From: Komagataeibacter medellinensis NBRC 3288
Lineage (GTDB): Bacteria; Pseudomonadota; Alphaproteobacteria; Acetobacterales; Acetobacteraceae
DNA: 64,000 bases
Assembly (NCBI RefSeq): GCF_000182745.2
Contig: NC_016027.1
Coordinates: 2,455,001 to 2,519,000 of the forward strand
Direction of reading: 5' to 3'
Under the pieces are notes generated by a model. The model did not search any database. It saw only the letters and a list, made by a program, of their open reading frames with translations, and was not told where the DNA came from. Below, one piece after another: positions 30,138-38,635 of the stretch (the stretch's first letter is position 1; every line of letters begins with the position of its first letter). Position numbers and translations under genes: made by a program.

Positions 30138-30883
30138 CGGAAAAACTTTTCCACTCCGGATGTGTCGTCGCTCTTGGCCTTGGCTTGGTCTCCTTTGCTT
30201 CGCTCCGGCCAGCCCATGCCCAATGGGCGGTGTATGACGGGGCCAACCACGTCCAGAGCATCCTGATTGCGGCACGTGAACTCCAGCAGATCGACAACCA
30301 GATCACATCGCTCGCCAACCAGGCGCAAATGCTGGTCAATCAGGGACGCAATCTGGCGACGCTGCCCCTTTCAACATTGTCGACCCTTCAATCGACGATT
30401 TCCCAGACTACGGCGCTCCTCGCACAGGCACAGAACATCGCCTACAGCGTCCAGTCCGTCGAGCAGCAGTATCAGCAGGCGTACACGTCCATCTCTTCGG
30501 GCATGTCAGACAGCACCCTGTTCAGCCAGGCGCAGACACGATGGCAGAACTCCGTTGGCGGGTTCGAAGATGCTCTGAAGCTTCAGGCCCGCGTGGTTGG
30601 CAATATCCCCACGGACAGTTCCGCCATGACGCAACTGGTATCAGCCAGCCAGAACTCCACGGGCGCGTTGCAGGCGGCACAGGCGGGCAACCAGTTGCTG
30701 GCGCTTCAGTCCCGGCAGCTCTCCGATATCCAGGCGGAACTGGCCGCCAATGGCCGGGCTGCGGAACTCGAGCGTGCCCGCCAGGCTGCGAACGAAGCGG
30801 GAGCCGAGGCACAATACCAGCATTTCGCGCAGTATGACGCCTATGTGCCCGAGGCGGTCTCTGTTCCGGGTTCGGGAGACTGA
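30134..30883 (+). CDS. trbJ: Conjugal transfer protein TrbJ
   Basis: 249 aa from the ATG at 30134 in the trbE overlap. A signal peptide (GLGLVSFASLRPAHAQ, cleavage near residue 32) precedes the VirB5-like helical region: YDGANHVQSILIAARELQQIDNQI and long Gln-rich coiled segments. It is a periplasmic or pilus-tip component. The next gene is trbL with only three bases between; the trbK entry-exclusion gene usually found here is absent. Confidence 0.92.
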   Translation: MTEKLFHSGCVVALGLGLVSFASLRPAHAQWAVYDGANHVQSILIAARELQQIDNQITSLANQAQMLVNQGRNLATLPLSTLSTLQSTISQTTALLAQAQNIAYSVQSVEQQYQQAYTSISSGMSDSTLFSQAQTRWQNSVGGFEDALKLQARVVGNIPTDSSAMTQLVSASQNSTGALQAAQAGNQLLALQSRQLSDIQAELAANGRAAELERARQAANEAGAEAQYQHFAQYDAYVPEAVSVPGSGD

Positions 30884-30886
30884 TTG

Positions 30887-32299
30887 ATGGACACGAGCAA
30901 TGTCGGGATCATCGACGGTTTTCTGAATACTTTCGAGACAACCATCGATTCCGGGTTTGGACTGCTACAGGGCAGCGTCGTGTCCCTCGCCGGATCGCTG
31001 TCCGTGCTCGATGTTCTGCTGGCGGGCCTGTTCTGGGCCTGGGCGGTGGATGAGGACATCGTCCAGCGTCTGGTCAAGAAGACACTCTATGTCGGCTTTT
31101 TTGCCTTCGTCATCGATCATTTCAGCCATCTTTCGAGCATTGTGTTCAACAGCTTCGCCGTGCTCGGTCTTAAAGCGGGCGGCGGCACACTGGCACTTTC
31201 CGATTTCATGCATCCCGGTCGTCTGGCCGCGACCGGCCTGTCCGCAGCACAACCGCTGCTTGATGCGGCCAGCAAACTGGCGTTCTCCTTTGGCGCAATT
31301 GCCAGCATCGTGCAGATCCTCGTGCTGCTTTTGTGCTGGGTCATTGTGCTCGCGGCTTTTTTCATTCTTGCGGTGCAGCTCTTTGTCGCGATCGTCGAGT
31401 TCAAGCTCACCAGTCTCGCCGGCTTCGTGCTCATCCCGTTCGCCCTGTTCAACCGGACGGCGTTCCTGGCCGAGAAGGTGCTGGGGAATGTCGTCTCCTC
31501 CGGTGTGAAGATCATGGTGCTGGCCGTCATTTCCGCCATTGCCTCTGTTCTCTTCAAACAGTTCACGACCTCCTACGGAAATAGCGCGCCCACGATCGGT
31601 CAGGCGCTGTCGGTCGTGCTGGCGTCACTCTGCATTGTCGGACTTGCGATCTTCGGCGGCTCCCTCGCCAACGGTCTGATCTCGGGTGCGCCGCAGCTTG
31701 GTGCGGGCGCCGCCGTAGGCACCGGTATGGCCGTCGGCGCCATGGGGGCGGCCGCGGTCGCCGCACCGGCTGCCATCGCGTCCGGCGGTGGCGCCGCTCT
31801 GGCCGCGACAGCGGCCGCAGCGCGTGGGGGAGCCGCCGCAGCGGGGGCCGCGTCGAGCGCTTATTCCATGGGTGCCATGAGCGCCGCCGGTGGCAGCGCC
31901 GGCGCGCGCATGGCCGCGGGGCTCGGTGGTGTCGCCCGTGCGCCGGGTGCCGCGGCCATGAACGCAGCAAAGAGCAAGGCGTCGGGTGCTGCTGCCTCCA
32001 TGAAACAAAGTTACGGCGCCGGGGCGCGAAGTGCCTTCACCGCGACAGGAGGACGCTTCACCGGCGGGGCCGGGTCCTCTGACAGCACCAATGCTGCCAG
32101 CGGTAATTCCGGCGGTCCATCAGGCAGCGGGAGCAGTGGGGAACGGGGCGGCTCCGGTCCCGATGGCAAACCACCCCGCTGGGCGAAGAAAATGAAGCGC
32201 CGCAATGCCGCGACCCACGCGGCCGAGGCGGCCCATGTCATCCGCTCCGCCGATGGCGGCGGCGGATCCGCATCCATCGATCTTTCGGAGAAACAATGA
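30887..32299 (+). CDS. trbL: Conjugal transfer membrane protein TrbL
   Basis: 470 aa from the ATG at 30887 (TTG three bases earlier is possible). The N-terminal half has six or so membrane helices (VirB6/TrbL domain), including GLFWAWAVDEDIVQRLVKKTLYVGFF near residue 45, quoted only as a landmark. The C-terminal half (from about residue 280) is a low-complexity Ala/Gly/Ser tail, common in TrbL. It is a polytopic inner-membrane channel component. Stop overlaps the trbF start. Confidence 0.93.
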   Translation: MDTSNVGIIDGFLNTFETTIDSGFGLLQGSVVSLAGSLSVLDVLLAGLFWAWAVDEDIVQRLVKKTLYVGFFAFVIDHFSHLSSIVFNSFAVLGLKAGGGTLALSDFMHPGRLAATGLSAAQPLLDAASKLAFSFGAIASIVQILVLLLCWVIVLAAFFILAVQLFVAIVEFKLTSLAGFVLIPFALFNRTAFLAEKVLGNVVSSGVKIMVLAVISAIASVLFKQFTTSYGNSAPTIGQALSVVLASLCIVGLAIFGGSLANGLISGAPQLGAGAAVGTGMAVGAMGAAAVAAPAAIASGGGAALAATAAAARGGAAAAGAASSAYSMGAMSAAGGSAGARMAAGLGGVARAPGAAAMNAAKSKASGAAASMKQSYGAGARSAFTATGGRFTGGAGSSDSTNAASGNSGGPSGSGSSGERGGSGPDGKPPRWAKKMKRRNAATHAAEAAHVIRSADGGGGSASIDLSEKQ

Positions 32300-32982
32300 T
32301 GTTCCGTCGCTCCACCACACGTTACGGGATCACGCCCGAGCCCGTGACACCCTATCAGCAGGCAGCCCAAATCTGGGACGAGCGGATCGGCTCCGCACGG
32401 GTCCAGGCCCGGAACTGGCGGCTGATGGCCTTCGGCAGTCTGTTCCTCTCGGCAGCACTTGGGGTCGGCCTGGTCTGGCAGTCTGCCCGAGGCACCATCG
32501 TGCCCTGGGTCGTGCAGGTCGACAAGCTTGGCCAGGCGCAGGTGATCGGTCCTGCGACAGCGGCCTATGTCCCGACTGATCCTCAGGTGTCGTGGTATCT
32601 GGCACGCTTCATTGAAGATGTGCGCAGCCTGTCCGCCGACCCCGTCGTCGTGCGGCAGAACTGGCTCCGGGCCTATGACTTCACCATGATTTCCGGCGCA
32701 CAGGCGCTCAATGACTATGCCCGCCTCAACGATCCATTCTCGCGGATCGGACACGAACAGGTCGAGGTCGATGTGTCGTCGGTCATCCGGGCCTCGCCCG
32801 GCAGCTTCCGCGTCGCCTGGACCGAGCGGCATTACCGCGACGGGGCGTTCACCGGCACTGAACGCTGGACCGCCATTCTCACGGTCATGATCGTAACCCC
32901 GCGCACAGCCGATCGCCTGCGGAAAAATCCGCTCGGCATTTTTGTCACCGCCATCAACTGGTCGAAGGAACTCGGACAATGA
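32296..32982 (+). CDS. trbF: Conjugal transfer protein TrbF
   Basis: 228 aa, VirB8-like. FRRSTTRYGITPEPVTPYQQAAQIWDERIGSARVQARNW is a typical TrbF beginning, followed by one membrane helix (residues 40-60) and a periplasmic domain with WTERHYRDGAFTGTERW. It bridges the inner-membrane and periplasmic parts of the channel. Overlaps trbL and trbG by four bases each. Confidence 0.94.
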   Translation: MMFRRSTTRYGITPEPVTPYQQAAQIWDERIGSARVQARNWRLMAFGSLFLSAALGVGLVWQSARGTIVPWVVQVDKLGQAQVIGPATAAYVPTDPQVSWYLARFIEDVRSLSADPVVVRQNWLRAYDFTMISGAQALNDYARLNDPFSRIGHEQVEVDVSSVIRASPGSFRVAWTERHYRDGAFTGTERWTAILTVMIVTPRTADRLRKNPLGIFVTAINWSKELGQ

Positions 32983-33986
32983 TCCGTATGGTCTTGCGCA
33001 CCCTGCCGCTGGCGCTGCTCACCCTGTCTGCCTGCGCCGGACAGTATCATCCGCCCGCTATCCACTATGATGACGCAGTGCGGGCGACACGCCTGGCAGA
33101 TCCGCCCAAACCGGTGCAGGTGGTCGAAGTCGCCCGACCTCTGCCTTTGCCGGGACAATTGAAGCCGCTGCCGCCCCGCGGTCTGCGGACGCGGCATGTC
33201 GCTCCCGACGTCGCCGACCCGACCGTGCGCGTCGTCCAGGCCAATCTGGCCGCGCGGATCCAGCCGACGCGGGCGGGATTTATCAATGCCGTTCAGGTCT
33301 ATCCCTACAGCCCCGGTGCGCTCTATCAGGTCTATGCCTCTCCCGGCGACATCACCGACATCATGCTCCAGCCCGGCGAGAAGCTGGTCGGCAGCGGGCC
33401 GGTTGCCGCCGGTGACACGGTCCGGTGGGTGATCGGAGACACGTCAAGCGGCTCTGGGGCAGCCAAACGTGTTCACATCCTGATCAAGCCGACCCGCCCC
33501 GATCTTACGACCAATCTGATCGTCAACACCGATCGCCGGACCTATCTGGCGGAACTGCGCTCGACCCCCGCGACCTATATGGCGTCCGTGTCGTGGGACT
33601 ATCCCGAAGACGATCTGATCGCGCTGCACCGGCAGGATGAGGCGGCAGCGGAAGAAGCGCCCGTGGAGACCGGGCTGGATCTCGACGATCTGCATTTTCG
33701 CTATGCCATCCAGCCCGCGAAAGGGGGTGTCCCACCGTGGCTGCCTACGCGCGCCTTTGACGACGGACGTAAGGTCTATATCGCGTTCCCGAGCGGGATC
33801 GGGCAGGGGGATCTGCCGCCCCTCTTCGTGCTGGGACCGGACGGCAATCCGGCGCTGGTCAATTATCGCGTCCGTCAGAACTGGATGATCGTCGACCGGC
33901 TGTTCGCCGCAGCCGAACTGCGCCTCGGCGACAAGACCAGCGAGCAGCGCGTGCGCATCGTCCGCACGGACGGGCGGCCGTCATGA
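32979..33986 (+). CDS. trbG: Conjugal transfer protein TrbG
   Basis: 335 aa, VirB9-like. A signal peptide with lipobox LLTLSAC (Cys near residue 19) suggests a lipoprotein. Then come VYPYSPGALYQVYASPGDITDIMLQPGE and the C-terminal VirB9 domain with NYRVRQNWMIVDRLF. It forms the outer-membrane core with TrbI. Overlaps trbF and trbI. Confidence 0.94.
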   Translation: MIRMVLRTLPLALLTLSACAGQYHPPAIHYDDAVRATRLADPPKPVQVVEVARPLPLPGQLKPLPPRGLRTRHVAPDVADPTVRVVQANLAARIQPTRAGFINAVQVYPYSPGALYQVYASPGDITDIMLQPGEKLVGSGPVAAGDTVRWVIGDTSSGSGAAKRVHILIKPTRPDLTTNLIVNTDRRTYLAELRSTPATYMASVSWDYPEDDLIALHRQDEAAAEEAPVETGLDLDDLHFRYAIQPAKGGVPPWLPTRAFDDGRKVYIAFPSGIGQGDLPPLFVLGPDGNPALVNYRVRQNWMIVDRLFAAAELRLGDKTSEQRVRIVRTDGRPS

Positions 33987-35206
33987 GCGACGACAAAGAG
34001 GAGGGGGCAGGACCGGACACGGCTCCACGTCCTGACCAGAATGCTCCGTCCAGTGGGGGAACCTCAGCGCCACCCGATCTGCGCCTGCGTGCCGAGCGGC
34101 CGCGCGTCGTGCGCCTGTCGCGGACCGTGATCTGGTCACTCGGGGGAACCGGCGTCATCGCCGTGGCGTTCGCCCTTGGCTATGCTCTGGAAGCCAGCCA
34201 TCGACCACCAGCGACGCCAGCCGGTTCTGAGAATGCGTCACCTCCATCGGCGGCAGGTCTGGACAACCTGCCGAAAGATTATGCGGGTGTGCCGAAACTG
34301 GGACCAGCGCTGCCCGGTGATTTGGGACGACCGATCCTGCACGCGCAGCAGCAGGGCAAATCAGTTCCCACCAACGCCATCGGCAATGAAGACGCGCGCC
34401 GGGCACAGCAGGAGATTGATGCCGCTATTGGCAGCAAGCTTTTTGCCGCTGTCGAGACCCGCGACCAGCATGACGGGCAGCCGATTCAGACGGTAGCCAC
34501 AGCGTCGTCCGGTCAGACACAGGGAACTCCGGATTCAGGAGCACAGGCTGGAAACCGTGCCTTCCTCGCGGGCCAGCCCGATCGGCAGATCATCAGTCCT
34601 GACCGGATCATGCCGCTCGCTTCGCCTTATATAGTGCAGGCGGGAACAGTGATTGCCGGGGCGCTGAATACGAAAATCAGTTCCGATCTGCCTGGCCAGA
34701 TCGTCGGTCATGTCACGCAGAACGTCTATGACAGCCCGACCGGGCGCTATCTCCTGATCCCGCAGGGCAGTACGCTGTTTGGCGCCTATAACAGCGGCAT
34801 CTCCTTCGGGCAGCAGCGCACCCAGATCATCTGGACCCGGCTGATTTTCCCGGACGGCGAGAGCCTCGTGCTGGAGAAGCTGCCGGGTGCGGACGCGATC
34901 GGCCAGTCCGGCCTGTCCGATGAGGTGAACAACCACTGGGGCCAGTTGTTCAAAGCGGCCCTGGTGACCACGCTCCTCAGCGTAGGGTCCGAAGCCGGAA
35001 CGAGCCAGAGTGAGAACAATCTGGCTCAGGCTATCCGCAGCGGCGCCAGCAACGGGTTCTCTCAGGTGGGCTACCGGCTGGTCGATCGCTCACTCGATAT
35101 TCAGCCGACCCTCACGGATCGCCCCGGCCTTCCGTTCACGCTTCTGCTGGGGCGCGACCTGATTCTCAAACCCTATGTTCCGAAAGGAGACCGTCAGAAT
35201 GGATAA
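33983..35206 (+). CDS. trbI: Conjugal transfer protein TrbI
   Basis: 407 aa, VirB10-like. A cytoplasmic Pro-rich N-terminus, one membrane helix (IWSLGGTGVIAVAFALGYAL, about residues 50-70), a linker, and the VirB10 domain from about residue 205: PYIVQAGTVIAGALNTKISS, YLLIPQGSTLFGAYNSG, and a late FTLLLGRDLILKPY. It spans the envelope and joins the inner and outer complexes. Overlaps the next small gene by eight bases. Confidence 0.95.
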   Translation: MSDDKEEGAGPDTAPRPDQNAPSSGGTSAPPDLRLRAERPRVVRLSRTVIWSLGGTGVIAVAFALGYALEASHRPPATPAGSENASPPSAAGLDNLPKDYAGVPKLGPALPGDLGRPILHAQQQGKSVPTNAIGNEDARRAQQEIDAAIGSKLFAAVETRDQHDGQPIQTVATASSGQTQGTPDSGAQAGNRAFLAGQPDRQIISPDRIMPLASPYIVQAGTVIAGALNTKISSDLPGQIVGHVTQNVYDSPTGRYLLIPQGSTLFGAYNSGISFGQQRTQIIWTRLIFPDGESLVLEKLPGADAIGQSGLSDEVNNHWGQLFKAALVTTLLSVGSEAGTSQSENNLAQAIRSGASNGFSQVGYRLVDRSLDIQPTLTDRPGLPFTLLLGRDLILKPYVPKGDRQNG

Positions 35207-35438
35207 GCTTCGCATTACCGCAATACCCGACAATCGTCCGGTCCGGATGACGATTGCGTTTCCTGCGGAAATTCACCGTGACCTTCTCCTCTATGCCCGC
35301 TTTCTTTCAGAGGAAAATGGCGGGGACGCCAATCTTGGTAAAAACCCCGCACGTCTGGTTCCGATCATGGTCGCGCGTTTCATCGAACGGGATCGGGTGT
35401 TTCTCAAGAAACGGAAGGAACAGAGCGAAAAGCAGTGA
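35199..35438 (+). CDS. DUF2274 protein
   Basis: 79 aa from the ATG at 35199, which overlaps the trbI stop. KLRITAIPDNRPVRMTIAFPAEIHRDLLLYARFL and the end VPIMVARFIERDRVF match DUF2274, the small protein that regularly closes trb operons in alphaproteobacterial ICEs. Possibly a ribbon-helix-helix-like regulator; function unproven. Confidence 0.88.
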   Translation: MDKLRITAIPDNRPVRMTIAFPAEIHRDLLLYARFLSEENGGDANLGKNPARLVPIMVARFIERDRVFLKKRKEQSEKQ

Positions 35439-35532
35439 GAACCGGATTTGAATGAACGGACTGTTCCGTATTGTAACGTTCGGGCAAGACATGCCATGAT
35501 CGCCTCGTTCATTCCCGGCGTGGGGGATCACA

Positions 35533-36426
35533 ATGAGGGACGAGGCGGCAACCGCATTTCACGAAGGCGAACGGCGTGCGCAGGCACTGGCTGGCGTTGC
35601 CGCACCTTCGAGCGCCTTCATCCGCCCCTACATGACGGAGCAGCATCGCACTTTCTTTGCATCGCTGCCTTACGTCGTGCTGGGGGCGCTTTCCCCCGAT
35701 GGATGGCCGGCGGCCACCATTGCCACCGGACTGCCAGGCTTTCTGTCCAGCCCGGACGACACCGTCCTCCGGCTTGCCTGGCACCCGATGGTCGGTGATC
35801 CTGCGGTGGAAGCGATCGCCCCGGGACGTCCTTTTGCTGTCCTCGGCATCGAGTTCCCGACACGACGACGCAACCGCGCCAATGGTGTCATCCTGTCCAG
35901 CGACGCGGACAGCATCCGGGTGTGCGTTCAACAAAGCTTTGGTAATTGCCCAAAATATATCCGCATCCGTGAAAGCAGACCGGTGCATCGTATACCCGGG
36001 AACGTGGAAAGATTAGTCACACTCGATGAGGAGGCACGTGACCTCATCACGAGTGCTGCCACATTCTTCGTCGCGTCCTACGCACCATCTAGTGCCCATG
36101 GTGGCATGGATGTCTCGCATCGCGGCGGCCCGGCCGGGTTTGTCCAGGTCGAGGGCGACGTGCTGACTGTCCCGGATTATTCCGGTAACCGCTATTTTAA
36201 TACATTCGGGAACTTCTTGCAGAACCCACGAGCCGGTCTTCTCTTCATCAATTTCAAGAGCGGCGATCTTTTGCATCTGACGGGTGAGGCAACCGCCTCA
36301 TGGAGTAATGGTGGACGTTCCTTCGATGTGCGTATTTGTGAGGTGATCCGGCGTAGGGCGGCTCTTCCGCTGGACTGGACGGAGGGGCCTGAAATCATGG
36401 CCGTATCGCCGAGCCATAACGCATGA
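35533..36426 (+). CDS. Pyridoxamine 5'-phosphate oxidase-like (FMN-binding) family protein
   Basis: 297 aa with two PPOX-like split-barrel segments: MTEQHRTFFASLPYVVLGALSPDGWPAATI (residues 34-65), and later FFVASYAP...VSHRGGPAGFVQVEGDVLTVPDYSGNRYFNTFGNFLQNPRAGLLFI (residues 175-245), given in pieces. Family members bind flavin and reduce small molecules; the substrate is unknown. Stop and the start of the EamA gene overlap (ATGA), so the two form a cargo operon after the trb genes. Confidence 0.82.
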   Translation: MRDEAATAFHEGERRAQALAGVAAPSSAFIRPYMTEQHRTFFASLPYVVLGALSPDGWPAATIATGLPGFLSSPDDTVLRLAWHPMVGDPAVEAIAPGRPFAVLGIEFPTRRRNRANGVILSSDADSIRVCVQQSFGNCPKYIRIRESRPVHRIPGNVERLVTLDEEARDLITSAATFFVASYAPSSAHGGMDVSHRGGPAGFVQVEGDVLTVPDYSGNRYFNTFGNFLQNPRAGLLFINFKSGDLLHLTGEATASWSNGGRSFDVRICEVIRRRAALPLDWTEGPEIMAVSPSHNA

Positions 36427-37382
36427 CGGCAAGCCGCGTCCGTCGCTCGTATGTCGTCGAGCGTGTGCTCGCCTGCGCGTCACTTGCTCTGCCACCTCTA
36501 TTTTGGGCCGGAAATTTCATCGTGAGTCGCGCGGTGCGCGATCTGACCGCGCCTCTGACTTTGCTGATGGTACGCTGGGTCATTGCCTTTGCCTGCCTCT
36601 TGCCGTTTGTTGTCCCGACCATGCGCCGTGACGCAGCACTGTACTGGCAGTATCGCTGGCTCATGCTTGGTACGGCGCTTACCGGGATCGTCGGGTTCAA
36701 CGCCCTGGTGTATGTCGGTGTCCGGACGACCACGGCGAGCAACGCTCTCCTGATGAACGCCCTGATTCCGGTCCTGATCGTTTTTTTCGGTGCGGTCTTT
36801 TACCGACAGAGACTGATAGTCGCACAGGGCGCTGGCCTGATCCTCTCGCTGCTGGGCGTGTTTACGCTGGTTCTGCATGGTCAATGGTCACAGTGGCGCG
36901 CACTCTCATTCGTTCCGGGAGACGGGATTGTTCTCGCGGCCATGGTTTGCTTCGCGTTCTACACGCTCTGGATCCGCCGCCTGCCCGCAGACCTCGACCG
37001 GCTGGGCGTGCTGGGTGCTCATGTCACGATCGGCGTGACCGTTCTGGTTCCGCTCTGGTTCATCGCTCCGACGGCTGCGACGGCTGCCCATTGGTCAATT
37101 TCGCTCGTTTCTGCTGCATTGTATGTGGGCATCTTTCCGTCCGTTCTGGCCTATTTACTCTATATGCGCGCTGTCAGGTTTTTTGGTGCGGAACGCGCAG
37201 GCCTGAGCATCCATCTGATCCCGGCGTTCGGAGTGATGCTTTCAATCCCGTTTCTACACGAGCGCCTGTATCTCTGGCATTTCTCGGGAATTGCAGCGAT
37301 CGCTGTGGGGCTGGTGTGTTCTTCCCTCCCGCAGAAACACAAACCACCAATCCAGGACAACAATATCTCGCATCCTGTCTGA
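36423..37382 (+). CDS. EamA-family (DMT) transporter
   Basis: 319 aa with ten predicted membrane helices and two EamA repeats. The first begins ALPPLFWAGNFIVSRAVRDL near residue 20, the second PGDGIVLAAMVCFAFYTLWIRR near residue 160. Such proteins export amino acids or other small metabolites from the cytoplasm. It overlaps the PPOX-like gene and was probably acquired with it. The substrate cannot be inferred. Confidence 0.9.
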   Translation: MTASRVRRSYVVERVLACASLALPPLFWAGNFIVSRAVRDLTAPLTLLMVRWVIAFACLLPFVVPTMRRDAALYWQYRWLMLGTALTGIVGFNALVYVGVRTTTASNALLMNALIPVLIVFFGAVFYRQRLIVAQGAGLILSLLGVFTLVLHGQWSQWRALSFVPGDGIVLAAMVCFAFYTLWIRRLPADLDRLGVLGAHVTIGVTVLVPLWFIAPTAATAAHWSISLVSAALYVGIFPSVLAYLLYMRAVRFFGAERAGLSIHLIPAFGVMLSIPFLHERLYLWHFSGIAAIAVGLVCSSLPQKHKPPIQDNNISHPV

Positions 37383-37872
37383 GGGACCGATGGTTGTAGT
37401 GACCAGTACCGTTGCATGTTCGGTTGGGAAATCGCGCTAGCAAGGATGATCAGCTGAGGCGCGATCTCGCCCCCCTCAATTTCAAGTCACGGAATTTCCA
37501 TTGATTGTTTTCAATTCGCTTTTCTTGACGCCCGGATTTGGGTAGGTTCCGCATTGGCGTGTGGAAACGCTTTTTGCACTGGGCGGCCTCCTATGTCGGG
37601 TGGCCTGCCAAATAGAACACCCGGACCTATGGTCCCGTGGTGAATGGCTTCGGCTGTTTGTCACTGGGAAATAGGCAGGAGGTGAATACGCCCAGCGCAA
37701 AACACCTTTCCAACCGCCCGACGCCAGGGATCGGCGCGGGGAAGTGCGGGCAGGCAATATTGTACGAACCGGTCAATCAGAGCGTCGTTTATGGTTTTCG
37801 TTTTGACTTCAAACCGCAAGTGATGAAGATGCATCACCTTGCACAGGCAGAGTTACAAAGGAACGACCGGTC
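37383..37872. other. Intergenic, 490 bases
   Basis: No convincing gene on either strand; the open frames here lack a ribosome site and family resemblance. It probably holds the promoter of the glutathione transferase gene. TTGACG near 37526 is an isolated -35-like hexamer. No repeat or terminator recognized. Confidence 0.5.
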
Positions 37873-38472
37873 ATGACACTACCGATACTCTATAACTGTC
37901 CACCTTCAGGAAACTGCTACAAGGTCCGGCTGTTCGCAGCCCTGGTCGGCATCGAACTTGAGATCAGGAATGTCGACCTCGCCGCCGGAGCTCAAAAAAC
38001 AGCAGAATTCACAGCACTCAATCCGTGGCAGCAGGTGCCCGTGTTCCAGGATGGCGAAACCGTTATCTGGGACTCTCAGGCCATCCTCGTCTATCTGGCG
38101 GAAACCTATGGCAAGCACGACTGGCTTCCGTCCGATCCTGTCGGACGCGCCAAAGTGGCCCAGTGGCTCTCAGTCGCCGTGAATGAGATCCAGCATGGTC
38201 CCGCAGACGCACGACTGGTCAAGCTGTTCGGCTACCCGCTTCGGTATGATGATGCGGCCAAAGCGAGTGAACGGACCCTGAAGATCATCGACGATTATCT
38301 TTCGGGCCACAAATGGTTGGCGACCGAACGTCCGACCATTGCTGATTGCGCGGCCTATCCCTACCTAGCGCTGGCCCCACAGGGCGAAATTTCACTGGAG
38401 CCCTACCCGTCATTACGTCGCTGGATCAGCGATGTTGAAGCATTGCCTGGCTACATACCGGTCGATCAGTAA
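37873..38472 (+). CDS. Glutathione S-transferase
   Basis: 199 aa, the usual GST length. Thioredoxin-like N-terminus: YNCPPSGNCYKVRLFAALVGIELEI, then LNPWQQVPVFQDGETVIWDSQAILVYLAETYG (the cis-Pro and Asp-Ser glutathione-binding positions). The C-terminal all-helical domain has the RPTIADCAAYPYL motif (N-capping box). Cytoplasmic detoxification or isomerase role; substrate unknown. A single cargo gene on its own promoter. Confidence 0.93.
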   Translation: MTLPILYNCPPSGNCYKVRLFAALVGIELEIRNVDLAAGAQKTAEFTALNPWQQVPVFQDGETVIWDSQAILVYLAETYGKHDWLPSDPVGRAKVAQWLSVAVNEIQHGPADARLVKLFGYPLRYDDAAKASERTLKIIDDYLSGHKWLATERPTIADCAAYPYLALAPQGEISLEPYPSLRRWISDVEALPGYIPVDQ

Positions 38473-38635
38473 GCAGATATATCGGCCGGTGAAAGTAATT
38501 TTTTCTGCTTCTGGTCACCATAGCTCCGGCTTTTCCGGTGAGGGAGCACGGAGAGGAAGAGTGAAGTTGGAAATTCCGTGACAGGTTGAAAGGAGGGGAG
38601 AGAGTCTTCGCTCCGCCTGTCATGGAGTTTTCGCC

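Noticed and set aside
37637-37876. 79-codon frame before the glutathione transferase
   Set aside because: No ribosome site, no recognizable family; more likely leader or promoter DNA.
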